Below, in pieces: positions 8,795-16,777 of a DNA stretch of 50,196 bases. This DNA comes from Bacteroidota bacterium. GTDB taxonomy: Bacteria > Bacteroidota > Bacteroidia > Chitinophagales > Chitinophagaceae. A program made the position numbers and the translations under genes. Numbering within the stretch: the stretch's first letter is position 1; the number at the start of each line of letters is the position of its first letter. The stretch covers positions 1 to 50,196 of the forward strand of contig JABDAV010000012.1 of NCBI GenBank assembly GCA_013289015.1, read 5' to 3'. The notes under the pieces are model-generated. The model ran no database searches. It saw only the letters and a program-made list of their open reading frames with translations, and was not told the origin of the DNA.

Positions 8795-9061
8795 TTATTC
8801 ATCATCTTCTTCATGATAAGCATCTTCATTGCTGTAATAAACGCCCGTCCATTCTTTTACGGTTTCATCGCCTATTAATTCAACTATATCAAAAATGGGA
8901 TCGGCTTTCCTTTTCCATTCCTGTATAATGCGCTCACTGTATTTTTCAACATACATACAATGATCACTTATAACTTTAACCTGTAACAGCGTAAGATTTT
9001 CATGCTGTTTTTCCTGTACCAAATAATAACAACCTGCTTCTAACAATGCATAAGAATACAT
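8795..9061 (-). CDS. Conserved-looking small hypothetical protein
   Basis: This 88-residue acidic cytoplasmic protein has no signal peptide or membrane segment. It begins MYSYALLEAGCYYLVQ and ends in a strongly acidic tail (YHEEDDE). It resembles small unannotated Bacteroidota proteins, but I cannot name its family. An exact TAnnTTTG promoter element lies about 90 bp upstream (9152-9159), which supports expression as its own unit. It is convergent with porX, with an 88-bp gap. Confidence 0.6.
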   Translation of the reverse strand: MYSYALLEAGCYYLVQEKQHENLTLLQVKVISDHCMYVEKYSERIIQEWKRKADPIFDIVELIGDETVKEWTGVYYSNEDAYHEEDDE

Positions 9062-9151
9062 AGCCTGCTTTTAAATTAATTGAATAAAGAGAGAATTTAA
9101 TGGGATGGGCTATAGAAAGTGGGTTAGTGATTCTGCTGTAAGCCCTTGGCG

Positions 9152-9159
9152 CAAAGGTA
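9152..9159 (-). promoter_or_regulatory. Candidate -7 promoter element for the 88-residue gene
   Basis: On the minus strand the sequence reads TACCTTTG, an exact match to TAnnTTTG. It would start transcription near 9145 and give a leader of about 85 nt. I found no clear TTTG at the -33 position. Confidence 0.35.
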
Positions 9160-9221
9160 TCGAAATAATGATAATAACAGAAGTCGCTTTTTGAAAATTG
9201 AATAAAGCAATGTTAATTAGG

Positions 9222-10007
9222 TCAGGAGTCCGTTCTGGATAATGCGGGTTTAGCAAAGCTGTCGGCGTTGATTTTCATGCGTTTACGATAGTTGCCGAAA
9301 AGGCTTTTAAATTGAATGGTAAGAACGCCAAAAACACCTTCTTTTAAAATTTTGCCGCTCATTTTGCTTATGCCGATCTTGCGGTCGATGAAAATGATCG
9401 GCACTTCTTTTATTTTAAAGCCCAGTTTCCAGGCAACAAATTTCATTTCAATCTGGAAGGCATAACCAACAAATTTTATTTCATCAAAATTTATTGATTC
9501 CAGTACTTTTTTGCGATAACAAACAAAACCTGCTGTAGGATCTTTAACAGGCATAAAGGTTATCATACGTGTATATAAAGCGCCGCCTTTTGAGTAAATA
9601 TGCCTGTCCAGGGGCCAGTTTTCAATTTTGCCGCCTTCAACATAACGACTGCCTACAGACACATCATAATTTTCATACTTACATGCCTCATACAAACGTT
9701 CCAGGTCTGCAGGATTATGAGAAAAATCTGCATCCATTTCAAATACGAATTCATAATTATGCTTCACTGCCCACTTAAAGCCATCTATGTATGCAGTTCC
9801 AAGACCAAGTTTTCCCTGCCTTTTTTTAAGGAACAACTGGCCGGGATAAAATAATTTTAATTGTTCAACCGCATCGGCAGTTCCATCGGGTGAGTTATCA
9901 TCAACCACTAAAACATGATAATTAAGTTTAAGAGAAAAAACCGCTTTGAGAATTATTGGTATATTCTCAATTTCATTATAAGTAGGTATGATTACTAGCT
10001 TTTCCAA
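9222..10007 (-). CDS. Polyprenol monophosphomannose synthase-like glycosyltransferase (GT2)
   Basis: The protein is a GT-A fold family 2 transferase of the dolichyl/polyprenyl-phosphate sugar transferase type, which loads a sugar from a nucleotide donor onto a membrane lipid phosphate. It shows LVIIPTYNEIENI at the N-terminus, VDDNSPDGT, the DXD-type EMDADFSHNP, GSRYVEGG and a conserved lysine- and arginine-rich end. There is no membrane anchor. I chose the TTG at 10007 because the protein then begins directly at EKLVIIPTYNE as in relatives (261 residues). An upstream TTG at 10049 would add a hydrophobic 14-residue leader. The sugar is not certain. Confidence 0.85.
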   Translation of the reverse strand: MEKLVIIPTYNEIENIPIILKAVFSLKLNYHVLVVDDNSPDGTADAVEQLKLFYPGQLFLKKRQGKLGLGTAYIDGFKWAVKHNYEFVFEMDADFSHNPADLERLYEACKYENYDVSVGSRYVEGGKIENWPLDRHIYSKGGALYTRMITFMPVKDPTAGFVCYRKKVLESINFDEIKFVGYAFQIEMKFVAWKLGFKIKEVPIIFIDRKIGISKMSGKILKEGVFGVLTIQFKSLFGNYRKRMKINADSFAKPALSRTDS

Positions 10008-10077
10008 AAAATATAAGGCAAGAATCAAAAGTACAATATACTGATTCAATGACTAAATAAAAAAAGCCAAAATTGGA

Positions 10078-10851
10078 TTAATTCACTTTTTTTATAAATA
10101 CACGGTTAAATATTTCAGTAAGCTTTTGTTTTGTGTTAAGAGGGAAATCTCCTTTCATCATCCAGTCGTAATACTGGGGCTCTGTTTTTAAAATTTCAAC
10201 AACAGGCTTTCCTTTATGTTTCCCGAAATTAAAGATCTCTACGCCGTCAACCTTTACCATGCGCCGTGCAAAATCAACGCAATCATCTTCTCCTATACAA
10301 TTTAAAATGGTTTCAATGGTTAAGCCAAGCTGCGGGTAGCGTTCTATCTGTGCATGTAATATTTCAAGTGTCGCGGTGGCGTCTGCTTCAGCGCTGTGCG
10401 CATTTTCGAGTACTTTGTTGCAATAAAATTTATACGCTGCGCCAAGCGTTCGTTGCTCCATGGCATGAAATATCTTTTGCACATCAACCAGTTTCCTGCC
10501 TTCCATGGAAAAGCCCAGGCCCGATCTTAAGAATTCTTCTACGAGCATAGGTATATCAAAGCGGTTACTATTGTACCCCCCTAAGTCGCAACTATTCAGA
10601 AACTGCTTTATTTCGTTGGCAACCTGCTTAAACGTAGGCGCATCTTTCACCATTTCATCTGTAATACCATGCACATTGCTGGCGCCAGGCGGAATGGGCT
10701 TTTGCGGATTGAGGAGCTTTCTCTTTTTCTGAATGCTTCCATCGGGCATTAACTTTACAATAGCGATCTCAACTATCTTATCGGTCGCAAGATCAATTCC
10801 TGTTGTCTCAAGGTCAATTACTGCAAGCGGGTGTAAAATCTGGAGGCTCAT
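10078..10851 (-). CDS. DEDDh 3'-5' exonuclease with C-terminal DUF3820-like domain
   Basis: This 257-residue protein is a DnaQ-like exonuclease. ExoI is at VIDLETTGID (D13, E15), and later motifs are HGITDEMVKDAPTF, GYNSNRFDIPML and HSAEADATAT. The C-terminal 60 residues (FGKHKGKPVVEIL...YYDWMMKGDFP) match a small domain often attached to bacterial exonucleases (DUF3820-like). Such proteins act as polymerase proofreading subunits or stand-alone trimming nucleases; which applies here is not visible. It lies upstream of the glycosyltransferase on the same strand. Confidence 0.85.
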   Translation of the reverse strand: MSLQILHPLAVIDLETTGIDLATDKIVEIAIVKLMPDGSIQKKRKLLNPQKPIPPGASNVHGITDEMVKDAPTFKQVANEIKQFLNSCDLGGYNSNRFDIPMLVEEFLRSGLGFSMEGRKLVDVQKIFHAMEQRTLGAAYKFYCNKVLENAHSAEADATATLEILHAQIERYPQLGLTIETILNCIGEDDCVDFARRMVKVDGVEIFNFGKHKGKPVVEILKTEPQYYDWMMKGDFPLNTKQKLTEIFNRVFIKKVN

Positions 10852-10956
10852 TTTTATATATTACAATTGGCGAAAGTAGCATTAGTTCTTAAATCAAAAC
10901 CTAATACAATCTGTGGTTTTTTAGTTATTCAACAATTCTTTAAAGCAATTTTCCAC

Positions 10957-10964
10957 TACTTTTG
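10957..10964 (+). promoter_or_regulatory. Candidate -7 promoter element for the small lipoprotein
   Basis: TACTTTTG exactly matches TAnnTTTG and lies 31 bp upstream of the ATG at 10995. The predicted start site would be near 10970, leaving a leader of about 25 nt. No strong -33 element is visible. Confidence 0.4.
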
Positions 10965-10994
10965 GCGTTTATCTATTTTATATCAAGACCTGTT

Positions 10995-11120
10995 ATGCAT
11001 AGAATATTACTGGTGTTGCTGGCCGTTTGTTTTTTTACTGCCCTATTTTCTTCATGTGTTGAAAGCAGAAGTTCAACATGTCCTTCGCATGATCCAAACT
11101 ACTGGACAAGAAGAAAATAA
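10995..11120 (+). CDS. Tiny lipoprotein (41 residues)
   Basis: The frame encodes a 41-residue protein beginning MHRILLVLLAVCFFTALFSS, followed by cysteine 21. This is a signal peptide with a LFSS-C lipobox-like cleavage site, so the mature product would be a lipidated peptide of about 21 residues. It contains a second cysteine and the C-terminal PNYWTRRK. Similar very small lipoproteins exist in Bacteroidota, but I cannot assign a function. The gene has its own -7 promoter element (10957). Its stop codon abuts the stop of the convergent acyl-CoA dehydrogenase gene. Confidence 0.6.
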   Translation: MHRILLVLLAVCFFTALFSSCVESRSSTCPSHDPNYWTRRK

Positions 11121-12275
11121 CTAATGCGCTAACGAACGCCCTATCACTATCCTTTGTACCTCGCTGGTACCCTCATATATCTGGGTGATTTTTGCATCCC
11201 GCATCATTCGCTCTACATGATATTCTTTTACATAGCCATAGCCGCCATGAATTTGAACGGCTTCGGTTGCTGCCCACATAGCTGTTTCTGAAGCAAATAC
11301 TTTGGCCATTGCAGAACTGATAGTATAATCTTTATTATTGTCTTTATCCAAGGCTGCTTTATACACCAGCAAACGGCTTGCTTCCACGCGTGTTATCATG
11401 TCGGCCAGTTTAAACTGGATCGCCTGGTGATTGATTATAGGCTTGTCGAAAGTTTTTCGTTCATTGGCATAATGTACCGATCTTTCATAAGCGCCTGCTG
11501 CAATACCCAACGCCTGCGCTGCAATGCCGATCCTCCCTCCGTTTAAAACCTGCATGGCAAATTTGAAGCCGAATCCTTCTTTGCCGATCCTGTTTATTTT
11601 CGGAACTTTTACATCTGTAAATTGAACGGAATGTGTATCGCTGCCGCGAATGCCCATTTTATTTTCTTTAGGCCCAATTGTAATTCCGGGCAAGTTTTTT
11701 TCGATGATCAATGTATTTATTCCCTTCGCACCTTTTGACTTGTCGGTTTGTGCCATCACTACATATACACTGGCGCTTGAGCCATTAGTTATCCAGTTCT
11801 TTGTTCCGTTTACCAGGTAATAATCACCCATATCTTTGGCGGTTGTATGCTGTGATGTGGCATCGCTGCCGGCTTCAGGTTCGCTTAATAAAAATGCTCC
11901 GATGTATAGTTCATTATCCTTTTTCGCCTGGGCCAGCGGAACAAGATATTTTTGTTTTTGTTCTTCAGTTCCAAAGGCTTCCAATCCCCAACATACAAGG
12001 CTGTTATTTACGCTCATGCAAACAGCAACGCTGGCATCAATTTTTGAAATTTCCTCCATGGCAATTACATAACCAAGCGTATCAAGACCAGCTCCTCCGT
12101 ATTTTTCACTCACCATCATGCCCATAAATCCAAGATCGGCTAGTTTTAATACCTGTTCTTTTGGGAAGAGCATTTTTTCATCGCGCTCAATTACGCCGGG
12201 CAGGCATTCATTGTTGGCAAAATCACGTGCAGCTTGTTGAATCATCAGTTGTTCTTCGCTCAGTTCAAAATTCAT
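11121..12275 (-). CDS. Acyl-CoA dehydrogenase
   Basis: This 384-residue FAD enzyme of the short-chain/butyryl-CoA dehydrogenase type oxidises acyl-CoA to trans-2-enoyl-CoA. It contains LSEPEAGSDATS and NGTKNWITNG (FAD-binding middle domain), AAGAYERSVHYANERKTFDK, and the C-terminal QIHGGYGYVKEYHVERMMRD. The catalytic-base glutamate lies in QIYEGTSEVQRIVIGR. The length is typical. No electron-transfer flavoprotein genes are adjacent; a thiolase is present 30 kb away. It has a well-formed promoter candidate just upstream (12293-12327). Confidence 0.94.
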   Translation of the reverse strand: MNFELSEEQLMIQQAARDFANNECLPGVIERDEKMLFPKEQVLKLADLGFMGMMVSEKYGGAGLDTLGYVIAMEEISKIDASVAVCMSVNNSLVCWGLEAFGTEEQKQKYLVPLAQAKKDNELYIGAFLLSEPEAGSDATSQHTTAKDMGDYYLVNGTKNWITNGSSASVYVVMAQTDKSKGAKGINTLIIEKNLPGITIGPKENKMGIRGSDTHSVQFTDVKVPKINRIGKEGFGFKFAMQVLNGGRIGIAAQALGIAAGAYERSVHYANERKTFDKPIINHQAIQFKLADMITRVEASRLLVYKAALDKDNNKDYTISSAMAKVFASETAMWAATEAVQIHGGYGYVKEYHVERMMRDAKITQIYEGTSEVQRIVIGRSLAH

Positions 12276-12292
12276 AGAAGAAAGTTTGCGCG

Positions 12293-12327
12293 CAAAAGTA
12301 CACTAACAGGTGTAAGTTTTATGCAAA
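12293..12327 (-). promoter_or_regulatory. Promoter of the acyl-CoA dehydrogenase gene
   Basis: On the minus strand a TTTG (plus 12324-12327) is followed after 23 bp by TACTTTTG (12293-12300), an exact -7 element. The start codon at 12275 lies 18 bp beyond. Spacing and both boxes fit the Bacteroidota promoter pattern. Confidence 0.5.
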
Positions 12328-12336
12328 AGTTGAGAT

Positions 12337-13953
12337 TTACTTACCATATACTTCCAGCATCTTTTTCAAATCATCCAGTGTATTTATTTCGTCTGCTTTT
12401 TTATCTTTCCTCCAGCGTTTGATGCGCGGAAACCGAAGCGCCACGCCACTCTTATGCCGGTTGCTCGCCGCTATTCCTTCAAACGCTATCTCAAAAACAA
12501 GCTCAGGTTTAACTGTGCGAACAGGGCCAAACTTTTCCAGCGCGTTTCTTTTTACAAAATTGTCCACCTGTGCAAACTCTTTGTCCGTTAAACCGGAATA
12601 AGCTTTTGTAAAAGGAACCAATCGGTCTTCATCTTTAACTGCAAACGTATAATCTGTATATAAAGTGCTTCTTCTGCCGCTGCCTTTTTGCGCATAGATC
12701 ATTACTGCATCAATGGTGAGCGGATCTATCTTCCATTTCCACCAATCACCCACTTTTCTGCCAACCTGGTAGATGGATGTTTTGCGTTTCAGCATAATAC
12801 CCTCAGCATTTATTTCCCTGCTTGTTGCGCGTGTTGCGGCCAGTTCATCCCAATTGGTAAATGGAATAATCGGCGATAGCCGCAACACGGGTTCATTCAC
12901 CTCGGCAATAATTTTTTCCAACACAGTTCTGCGTTCATCCAATGTTTTGTTGCGAAAATCTTCACCTTCAAACTCTAATAAATCATAAGCAATGAAACCA
13001 ACCGGCGATTCCTTCAATTGCTTTGCGGTAATATTCTTTCTGCCGATCCTCGTTTGTAATAATGCGAAAGGAAGAATGGTAAATTTATTGGTTAAAGCAT
13101 TTGCATTGGTTAATGAAATGATCTCTCCATCCAGCGCAACACCTTCCGGTAATTTTTGTTGAAACATGGCATATTCAGGAAACTTTTCCGTCATCAATTC
13201 TTCGCCTCTGCTCCACACAAATAACTGGTTATTTCTTTTGATGATCTCTCCGCGAATACCATCCCATTTCCATTCTGCCTGCCACTCGTTTGCTTCGCCC
13301 AAAGTTTCGGGATTTTCTTCCAGCGCATAAGCTAAATAAAACGGATAAGGCTTTGAATAGTCAACAATGCCGGTATTTTCACTCAGCAATTCATTAAAAG
13401 AAGTGGTTGCAGGGTCCCAGTTGCCGCTGATGCGATGTGCAATTACCGACGGTTCAAGCTTTATGGTTTTTGCCAACGCATTTACCATTTGTTTTTGTGA
13501 TATGCCAATGCGAAAATTTCCTGTCAGCAATTTATTAAAAACGAAACGTTCGTCTTTGTTCATGCTGCGCCAGCAAGCTGTAATAAAATCTCTTTTTATA
13601 AATTCATTTTCTTTTTCGAGCGATATTAATTTTTCTATATAGAATGATAAAGATGATTGCGCGTTTTGCTCTGTGGCCTCAGGCAATAATAAAGCGATGG
13701 TTTCTGCCGTATCGCCAACCGAACCATAACATTCGCTGAATAACCAACCGGGGATATTTCTTATTTCAATGCACCATTGCGGTAAAAGAGAGGAGTTGAC
13801 CAGGCGCCTTGGCCTTCTTCCGCTGAACAAGGCAATTACCCAAACTTTATCTCTGTCGTCTGCCAATGAAAAATAATTTACAAGCGCTTCCTGCTTTTCT
13901 AATGTTTTGGTGGATGCACCTAAAAACGTTACCAGCTCAGCAAACTCTTTCAT
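12337..13953 (-). CDS. ATP-dependent DNA ligase
   Basis: The protein (538 residues from the ATG at 13953; a TTG two codons earlier is also possible) is a nucleotidyltransferase-type DNA ligase. It has an N-terminal DNA-binding domain, motif I EWKWDGIRGE with the adenylated lysine at about 229, VALDGEI (motif III), FIAYDLLEFEGED, AEGIMLKR (motif IV), DWWKWK (motif V) and an OB-fold with RFPRIKRWR near the C-terminus. It belongs to the accessory ligase group found beside an MBL-fold exonuclease in bacteria. That exonuclease gene is directly upstream, separated by a 21-bp-period array. Confidence 0.93.
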   Translation of the reverse strand: MKEFAELVTFLGASTKTLEKQEALVNYFSLADDRDKVWVIALFSGRRPRRLVNSSLLPQWCIEIRNIPGWLFSECYGSVGDTAETIALLLPEATEQNAQSSLSFYIEKLISLEKENEFIKRDFITACWRSMNKDERFVFNKLLTGNFRIGISQKQMVNALAKTIKLEPSVIAHRISGNWDPATTSFNELLSENTGIVDYSKPYPFYLAYALEENPETLGEANEWQAEWKWDGIRGEIIKRNNQLFVWSRGEELMTEKFPEYAMFQQKLPEGVALDGEIISLTNANALTNKFTILPFALLQTRIGRKNITAKQLKESPVGFIAYDLLEFEGEDFRNKTLDERRTVLEKIIAEVNEPVLRLSPIIPFTNWDELAATRATSREINAEGIMLKRKTSIYQVGRKVGDWWKWKIDPLTIDAVMIYAQKGSGRRSTLYTDYTFAVKDEDRLVPFTKAYSGLTDKEFAQVDNFVKRNALEKFGPVRTVKPELVFEIAFEGIAASNRHKSGVALRFPRIKRWRKDKKADEINTLDDLKKMLEVYGK

Positions 13954-13970
13954 TCGCAAGTAATTTTTTG

Positions 13971-14157
13971 TACTTTTTTCAAATATTTCTACTCTTTTTA
14001 TTAATTGATTTACTCTTTTTTCAAAATATTTTACCCGTTTTTCCGCTTCTTTTCCCCTTTTTATTCAGTTTTTTACCCTTTTTTCTCATTCTTTCACCCC
14101 CTTTATTAAAAGATCTACTCCTTTTCCTGGTTAATTCACTCCTTTTTCTCATTCAAA
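13971..14157. repeat. Array of 21-bp units with phased T-tracts
   Basis: Eight consecutive units start at 13990, 14011, 14032, 14053, 14074, 14095, 14116 and 14137, an exact 21-bp period. A ninth, 19-bp unit precedes them at 13971. On the plus strand each starts YACYC or a near variant (one unit starts TCCCC) and continues with a run of about three to six T, then a variable AT-rich tail. The sequence of units is diverged, yet the length never changes. The array fills the spacer between the exonuclease and ligase genes and enters the last exonuclease codons. Confidence 0.8.
14021..14152 (-). CDS. Possible 43-residue basic heptad-repeat peptide
   Basis: An ATG lies immediately after the stop codon of the exonuclease gene on the same strand, and the frame stays open for 43 codons through the 21-bp array. 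The product would be six seven-residue repeats of the kind xRKRSxx or xNKKGKx, more than one third lysine or arginine. It may be a translated linker gene coupled to the exonuclease. It may equally be a by-product of an A- and G-rich repeat on this strand, and the frame ends before the last array units. I rate coding as unproven. Confidence 0.2.
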   Translation of the reverse strand: MRKRSELTRKRSRSFNKGGERMRKKGKKLNKKGKRSGKTGKIF

Positions 14158-15169
14158 TTACTTCGTCTGTTACTTTTTCTTCATCTTCTTCGCCATATTC
14201 CGTTTTTACTTCGGCACTCCAAATGCCTTGTTCATTTAAATACCTGCTAAACACCGATTGATAGCCGTGCGTTACATATACTTTCTCCGCTTCTGTTGCT
14301 TTTATTGCCTGCAACAAACCATTCCAGTCCGCATGATCGCTTAAAGCAAAAGCGCCGTCAACATTTTTTCTTCTAACGTTGCCACGCACCTGCATCCAGC
14401 CACTGCAAACACCAACGGCATACGGCGAAAATTTCTTTTGCCACGACGAACCTTCGGCGCCGGGCGGCGCAATTACAATACATTCCTTCAATTTCTCTTT
14501 AGGCGTTTCAGGTGTTACACGTTCTGCATTAATTTTTGGTAAAGGAATATTTGCATTTATTAAAGCCATGTGCATATTATACGTTGCGCCATGCATGTAA
14601 ATGGTTTCGTCAAAATCTTCCAATGCTTTCAATATGCGTTGCGCTTTGCCCAAACTATATGCAATGATGATGCTTGCCTTGTTCAATGCTTTGTTGGCAA
14701 GAATCCAGTTGCGCATATTTTCAAAAATCAGTTCCTGATCTTTCCAGTTATAAATGGGCAAGCCAAAAGTTGATTCCGTAATAAAAGCATTGCATTTAAC
14801 CGGCTCAAAAGCGCCGCTTAATCCATCATCCGCCACTTTATAATCGCCGCTGGCAACCCAAACTTCATTATTGTACTCAACGCGTATTTGCGATGAACCA
14901 ATAATGTGCCCTGCAGGATGCAAAGAAACCTTTACGCCATTAATTGTTTTTGATTCATTCCATTCTACTGTTTCATAAACATTATCGCCCAAACGCGCCT
15001 GCAATAAAGGCTTGGTAAGTGTGTGGCATAAATAATTTTTGCTTCCCCATTTTGCATGATCGCTGTGCGCGTGCGTGATAATGGCATAGTCAACAGGCTT
15101 CCAGGGATCAATATAAAAATTACCGGCGCGGCAGAAAAGGCCTTTGTCTGTGAATTCGATTAGCTGCAT
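14153..15169 (-). CDS. Ligase-associated MBL-fold (beta-CASP) exonuclease
   Basis: This 338-residue protein is a metallo-beta-lactamase-fold nuclease. It has the metal motif HAHSDHA, a second histidine region in LHPAGHIIGSSQI, the aspartate in VASGDYK, and beta-CASP segments ending in ALSDHADWNGLL and VYVTHG. Proteins of this type are typically encoded with an ATP-dependent ligase and sometimes an Lhr-like helicase and a phosphoesterase, in a DNA repair system. The ligase follows here, but no helicase or phosphoesterase gene is nearby. Confidence 0.9.
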   Translation of the reverse strand: MQLIEFTDKGLFCRAGNFYIDPWKPVDYAIITHAHSDHAKWGSKNYLCHTLTKPLLQARLGDNVYETVEWNESKTINGVKVSLHPAGHIIGSSQIRVEYNNEVWVASGDYKVADDGLSGAFEPVKCNAFITESTFGLPIYNWKDQELIFENMRNWILANKALNKASIIIAYSLGKAQRILKALEDFDETIYMHGATYNMHMALINANIPLPKINAERVTPETPKEKLKECIVIAPPGAEGSSWQKKFSPYAVGVCSGWMQVRGNVRRKNVDGAFALSDHADWNGLLQAIKATEAEKVYVTHGYQSVFSRYLNEQGIWSAEVKTEYGEEDEEKVTDEVI

Positions 15170-15300
15170 AAGTTGATGAACATTCTAATCAAAAATGCAT
15201 CCAGAATAAGGTATCGCACATCAAAGGAGAAAACAGAGGCGTAAATCTTTGTGTATCCAGTGCGATAAAAACCGGATTCCTTTTTGCATTGAATAAAATT

Positions 15301-16035
15301 ATGAATGTTTATATCGGTTGTTCGGGCTTTTACAATAAAGATTGGCGTGAATTATTCTATCCAAAGGGTTTAGCACAAAGAAATTGGTTTAATTATTATA
15401 GTTCAAAATTTAATTCGCTTGAGTTGAATACAACGTTTTACAGGTTTCCAACGCAAACAATGCTGCAAAAGTTTTATAACGAAAGTCCGGAGGCATTTAA
15501 GTTTTCAGTAAAAGCGCCGCGATTGATCACTCACTTCAAACAGTTTAAAGAAACAGAAAGTTTGTTGAGTGATTTTTATGCTTCTGTTGCAGAAGGTTTA
15601 AAAGAAAAATTGGGCGTGATCTTATTTCAGCTACCGGGGAAGATTGTTTTTTCAGATGAATTGCTGGAATTGATTATTGCGCAACTTGATAATTGCTTTA
15701 AGAATGTAATTGAGTTCAGGCATGCAAGCTGGTGGAATAAATATGTGTATGATAAACTTGCTTCAAAAAATATTACTTTCTGCGGAGCCAGTATAAAAGA
15801 TTTACCGGATGAAATTGTAAGCAATACAGCTATTATTTATTATCGCTTCCATGGAATTAAAAAATTATACTACAGCGAATACGCAAAAGAGGAGATAGAA
15901 CATTTTGCAAACGAATTAACCGCAAACAATAATAGTGAAACAGCGTATATATTTTTCAATAACACAGCAACAATGGCTGCAATACACAATGCATTTGAGT
16001 TGAGAGAAATTCTTTCTGCGAAAGATTTAAAATGA
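15301..16035 (+). CDS. DUF72 family protein
   Basis: This protein (244 residues from the ATG at 15301) belongs to the YecE/DUF72 family, a TIM-barrel-like group of unknown biochemical role. Family hallmarks are visible: IGCSGFYNKDWRELFYP near the start, LELNTTFYRFP, FKFSVKAPRLITH, GVILFQLP, and YRFHG near the end. An upstream TTG at 15289 would add four residues, but the ATG fits relatives better. Nothing in the context indicates function. Confidence 0.88.
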   Translation: MNVYIGCSGFYNKDWRELFYPKGLAQRNWFNYYSSKFNSLELNTTFYRFPTQTMLQKFYNESPEAFKFSVKAPRLITHFKQFKETESLLSDFYASVAEGLKEKLGVILFQLPGKIVFSDELLELIIAQLDNCFKNVIEFRHASWWNKYVYDKLASKNITFCGASIKDLPDEIVSNTAIIYYRFHGIKKLYYSEYAKEEIEHFANELTANNNSETAYIFFNNTATMAAIHNAFELREILSAKDLK

Positions 16036-16087
16036 ACCGTCCTGATTTCATAAGCAATTTTTGAAAATGTTCCCTTATTTTGTATTT

Positions 16088-16372
16088 ATGAAGAATGAAA
16101 TTATAGAGGTGCTTAGAAAAAATAAAGAAGATCTTTTTAATAAATATTCATTAAAGAGTATGGCTTTATTTGGTTCTTATAGCAGGGGAAATGAAGATTC
16201 AGATAGTGATGTTGATATTTTGGTTGAATTAAACGGAATAATGGGTTTTAAATTTCTGCATTTAAATTATGAAATTGAAAATTTGCTAAAACGAAAAGTT
16301 GATTTGGTTTCTAAAAGAGGATTGAAGCAAGCTTTTATTAATCAAATAGAACCGGAATTAATGTATGTCTAA
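16088..16372 (+). CDS. mntA: MntA-like antitoxin, minimal nucleotidyltransferase
   Basis: This 94-residue protein is a minimal nucleotidyltransferase with the motif LFGSYSRGNEDSDSDVDILV, which supplies the GSxxRG loop and the two metal-binding aspartates. In MntA-HepT systems it adds AMP groups to the HEPN toxin and silences it. I start at the ATG at 16088, just before KNEIIEVLRKN, as in relatives; upstream starts would add an untypical leader. Its stop overlaps the start of hepT by 8 bp (16365-16372), the usual coupled arrangement. The partner hepT is frameshifted. Confidence 0.85.
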   Translation: MKNEIIEVLRKNKEDLFNKYSLKSMALFGSYSRGNEDSDSDVDILVELNGIMGFKFLHLNYEIENLLKRKVDLVSKRGLKQAFINQIEPELMYV

Positions 16373-16696
16373 ACGTAATAACCAGTTATTACTAAATGAT
16401 ATTATTGAAGCCGTCAACAATATTGAAGAATATTTGAAAGGCGTGAGCGAAGATGAATTTTATAGCGATAAGAAGACCAAGATGCCGTTGTGCGAAACCT
16501 TGAAGTTGTTGGAGAAGCCTGCAACCAAATAACTGCCGATTTTAAACTATCACATCCACATATTGAATGGAGGAAGGCTGCGGATTTGAGTAACAAGATT
16601 ATTCACGAATATTTTGGATTGGATTATGTTTTGTTATGGGAAATAATTCATTTGAATATTCCGTATTTAAAACAAAAGATTGAACTGCTTATTTAA
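16365..16696 (+). pseudogene. hepT: Frameshifted hepT-like HEPN toxin gene
   Basis: The gene begins at ATG 16365 and reads in family-like fashion as far as EDEFYSDKKT, then runs out of frame to a stop at 16530-16532. The family sequence resumes one base out of register from about 16485 (DAVVRNLEVVGEACNQ) and continues to IHEYFGLDYVLLWEII and the stop at 16696. The register fits loss of one base near 16478-16484. In addition, the arginine of the HEPN RX4-6H RNase motif appears as serine (LSNKIIHEYF). The toxin is therefore probably inactive. A sequencing error could explain the shift but not the serine. Confidence 0.8.
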
Positions 16697-16777
16697 TGTT
16701 TGAATATTTAGCTAATAACTGCAAAAGTGAATAATTCTAATTTCAGATTGGAGTTTGATTTGACCTCGAAAAGTATT

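Noticed and set aside
13866-14261. A very hydrophobic, leucine- and phenylalanine-rich plus-strand frame
   Set aside because: It is the translation of the T-rich strand of the 21-bp array and overlaps two real genes on the other strand.
16739-16759. A possible further period-7 run (AATTTCA followed by similar heptamers) before purB
   Set aside because: Only two or three units match loosely, so I cannot separate it from chance.
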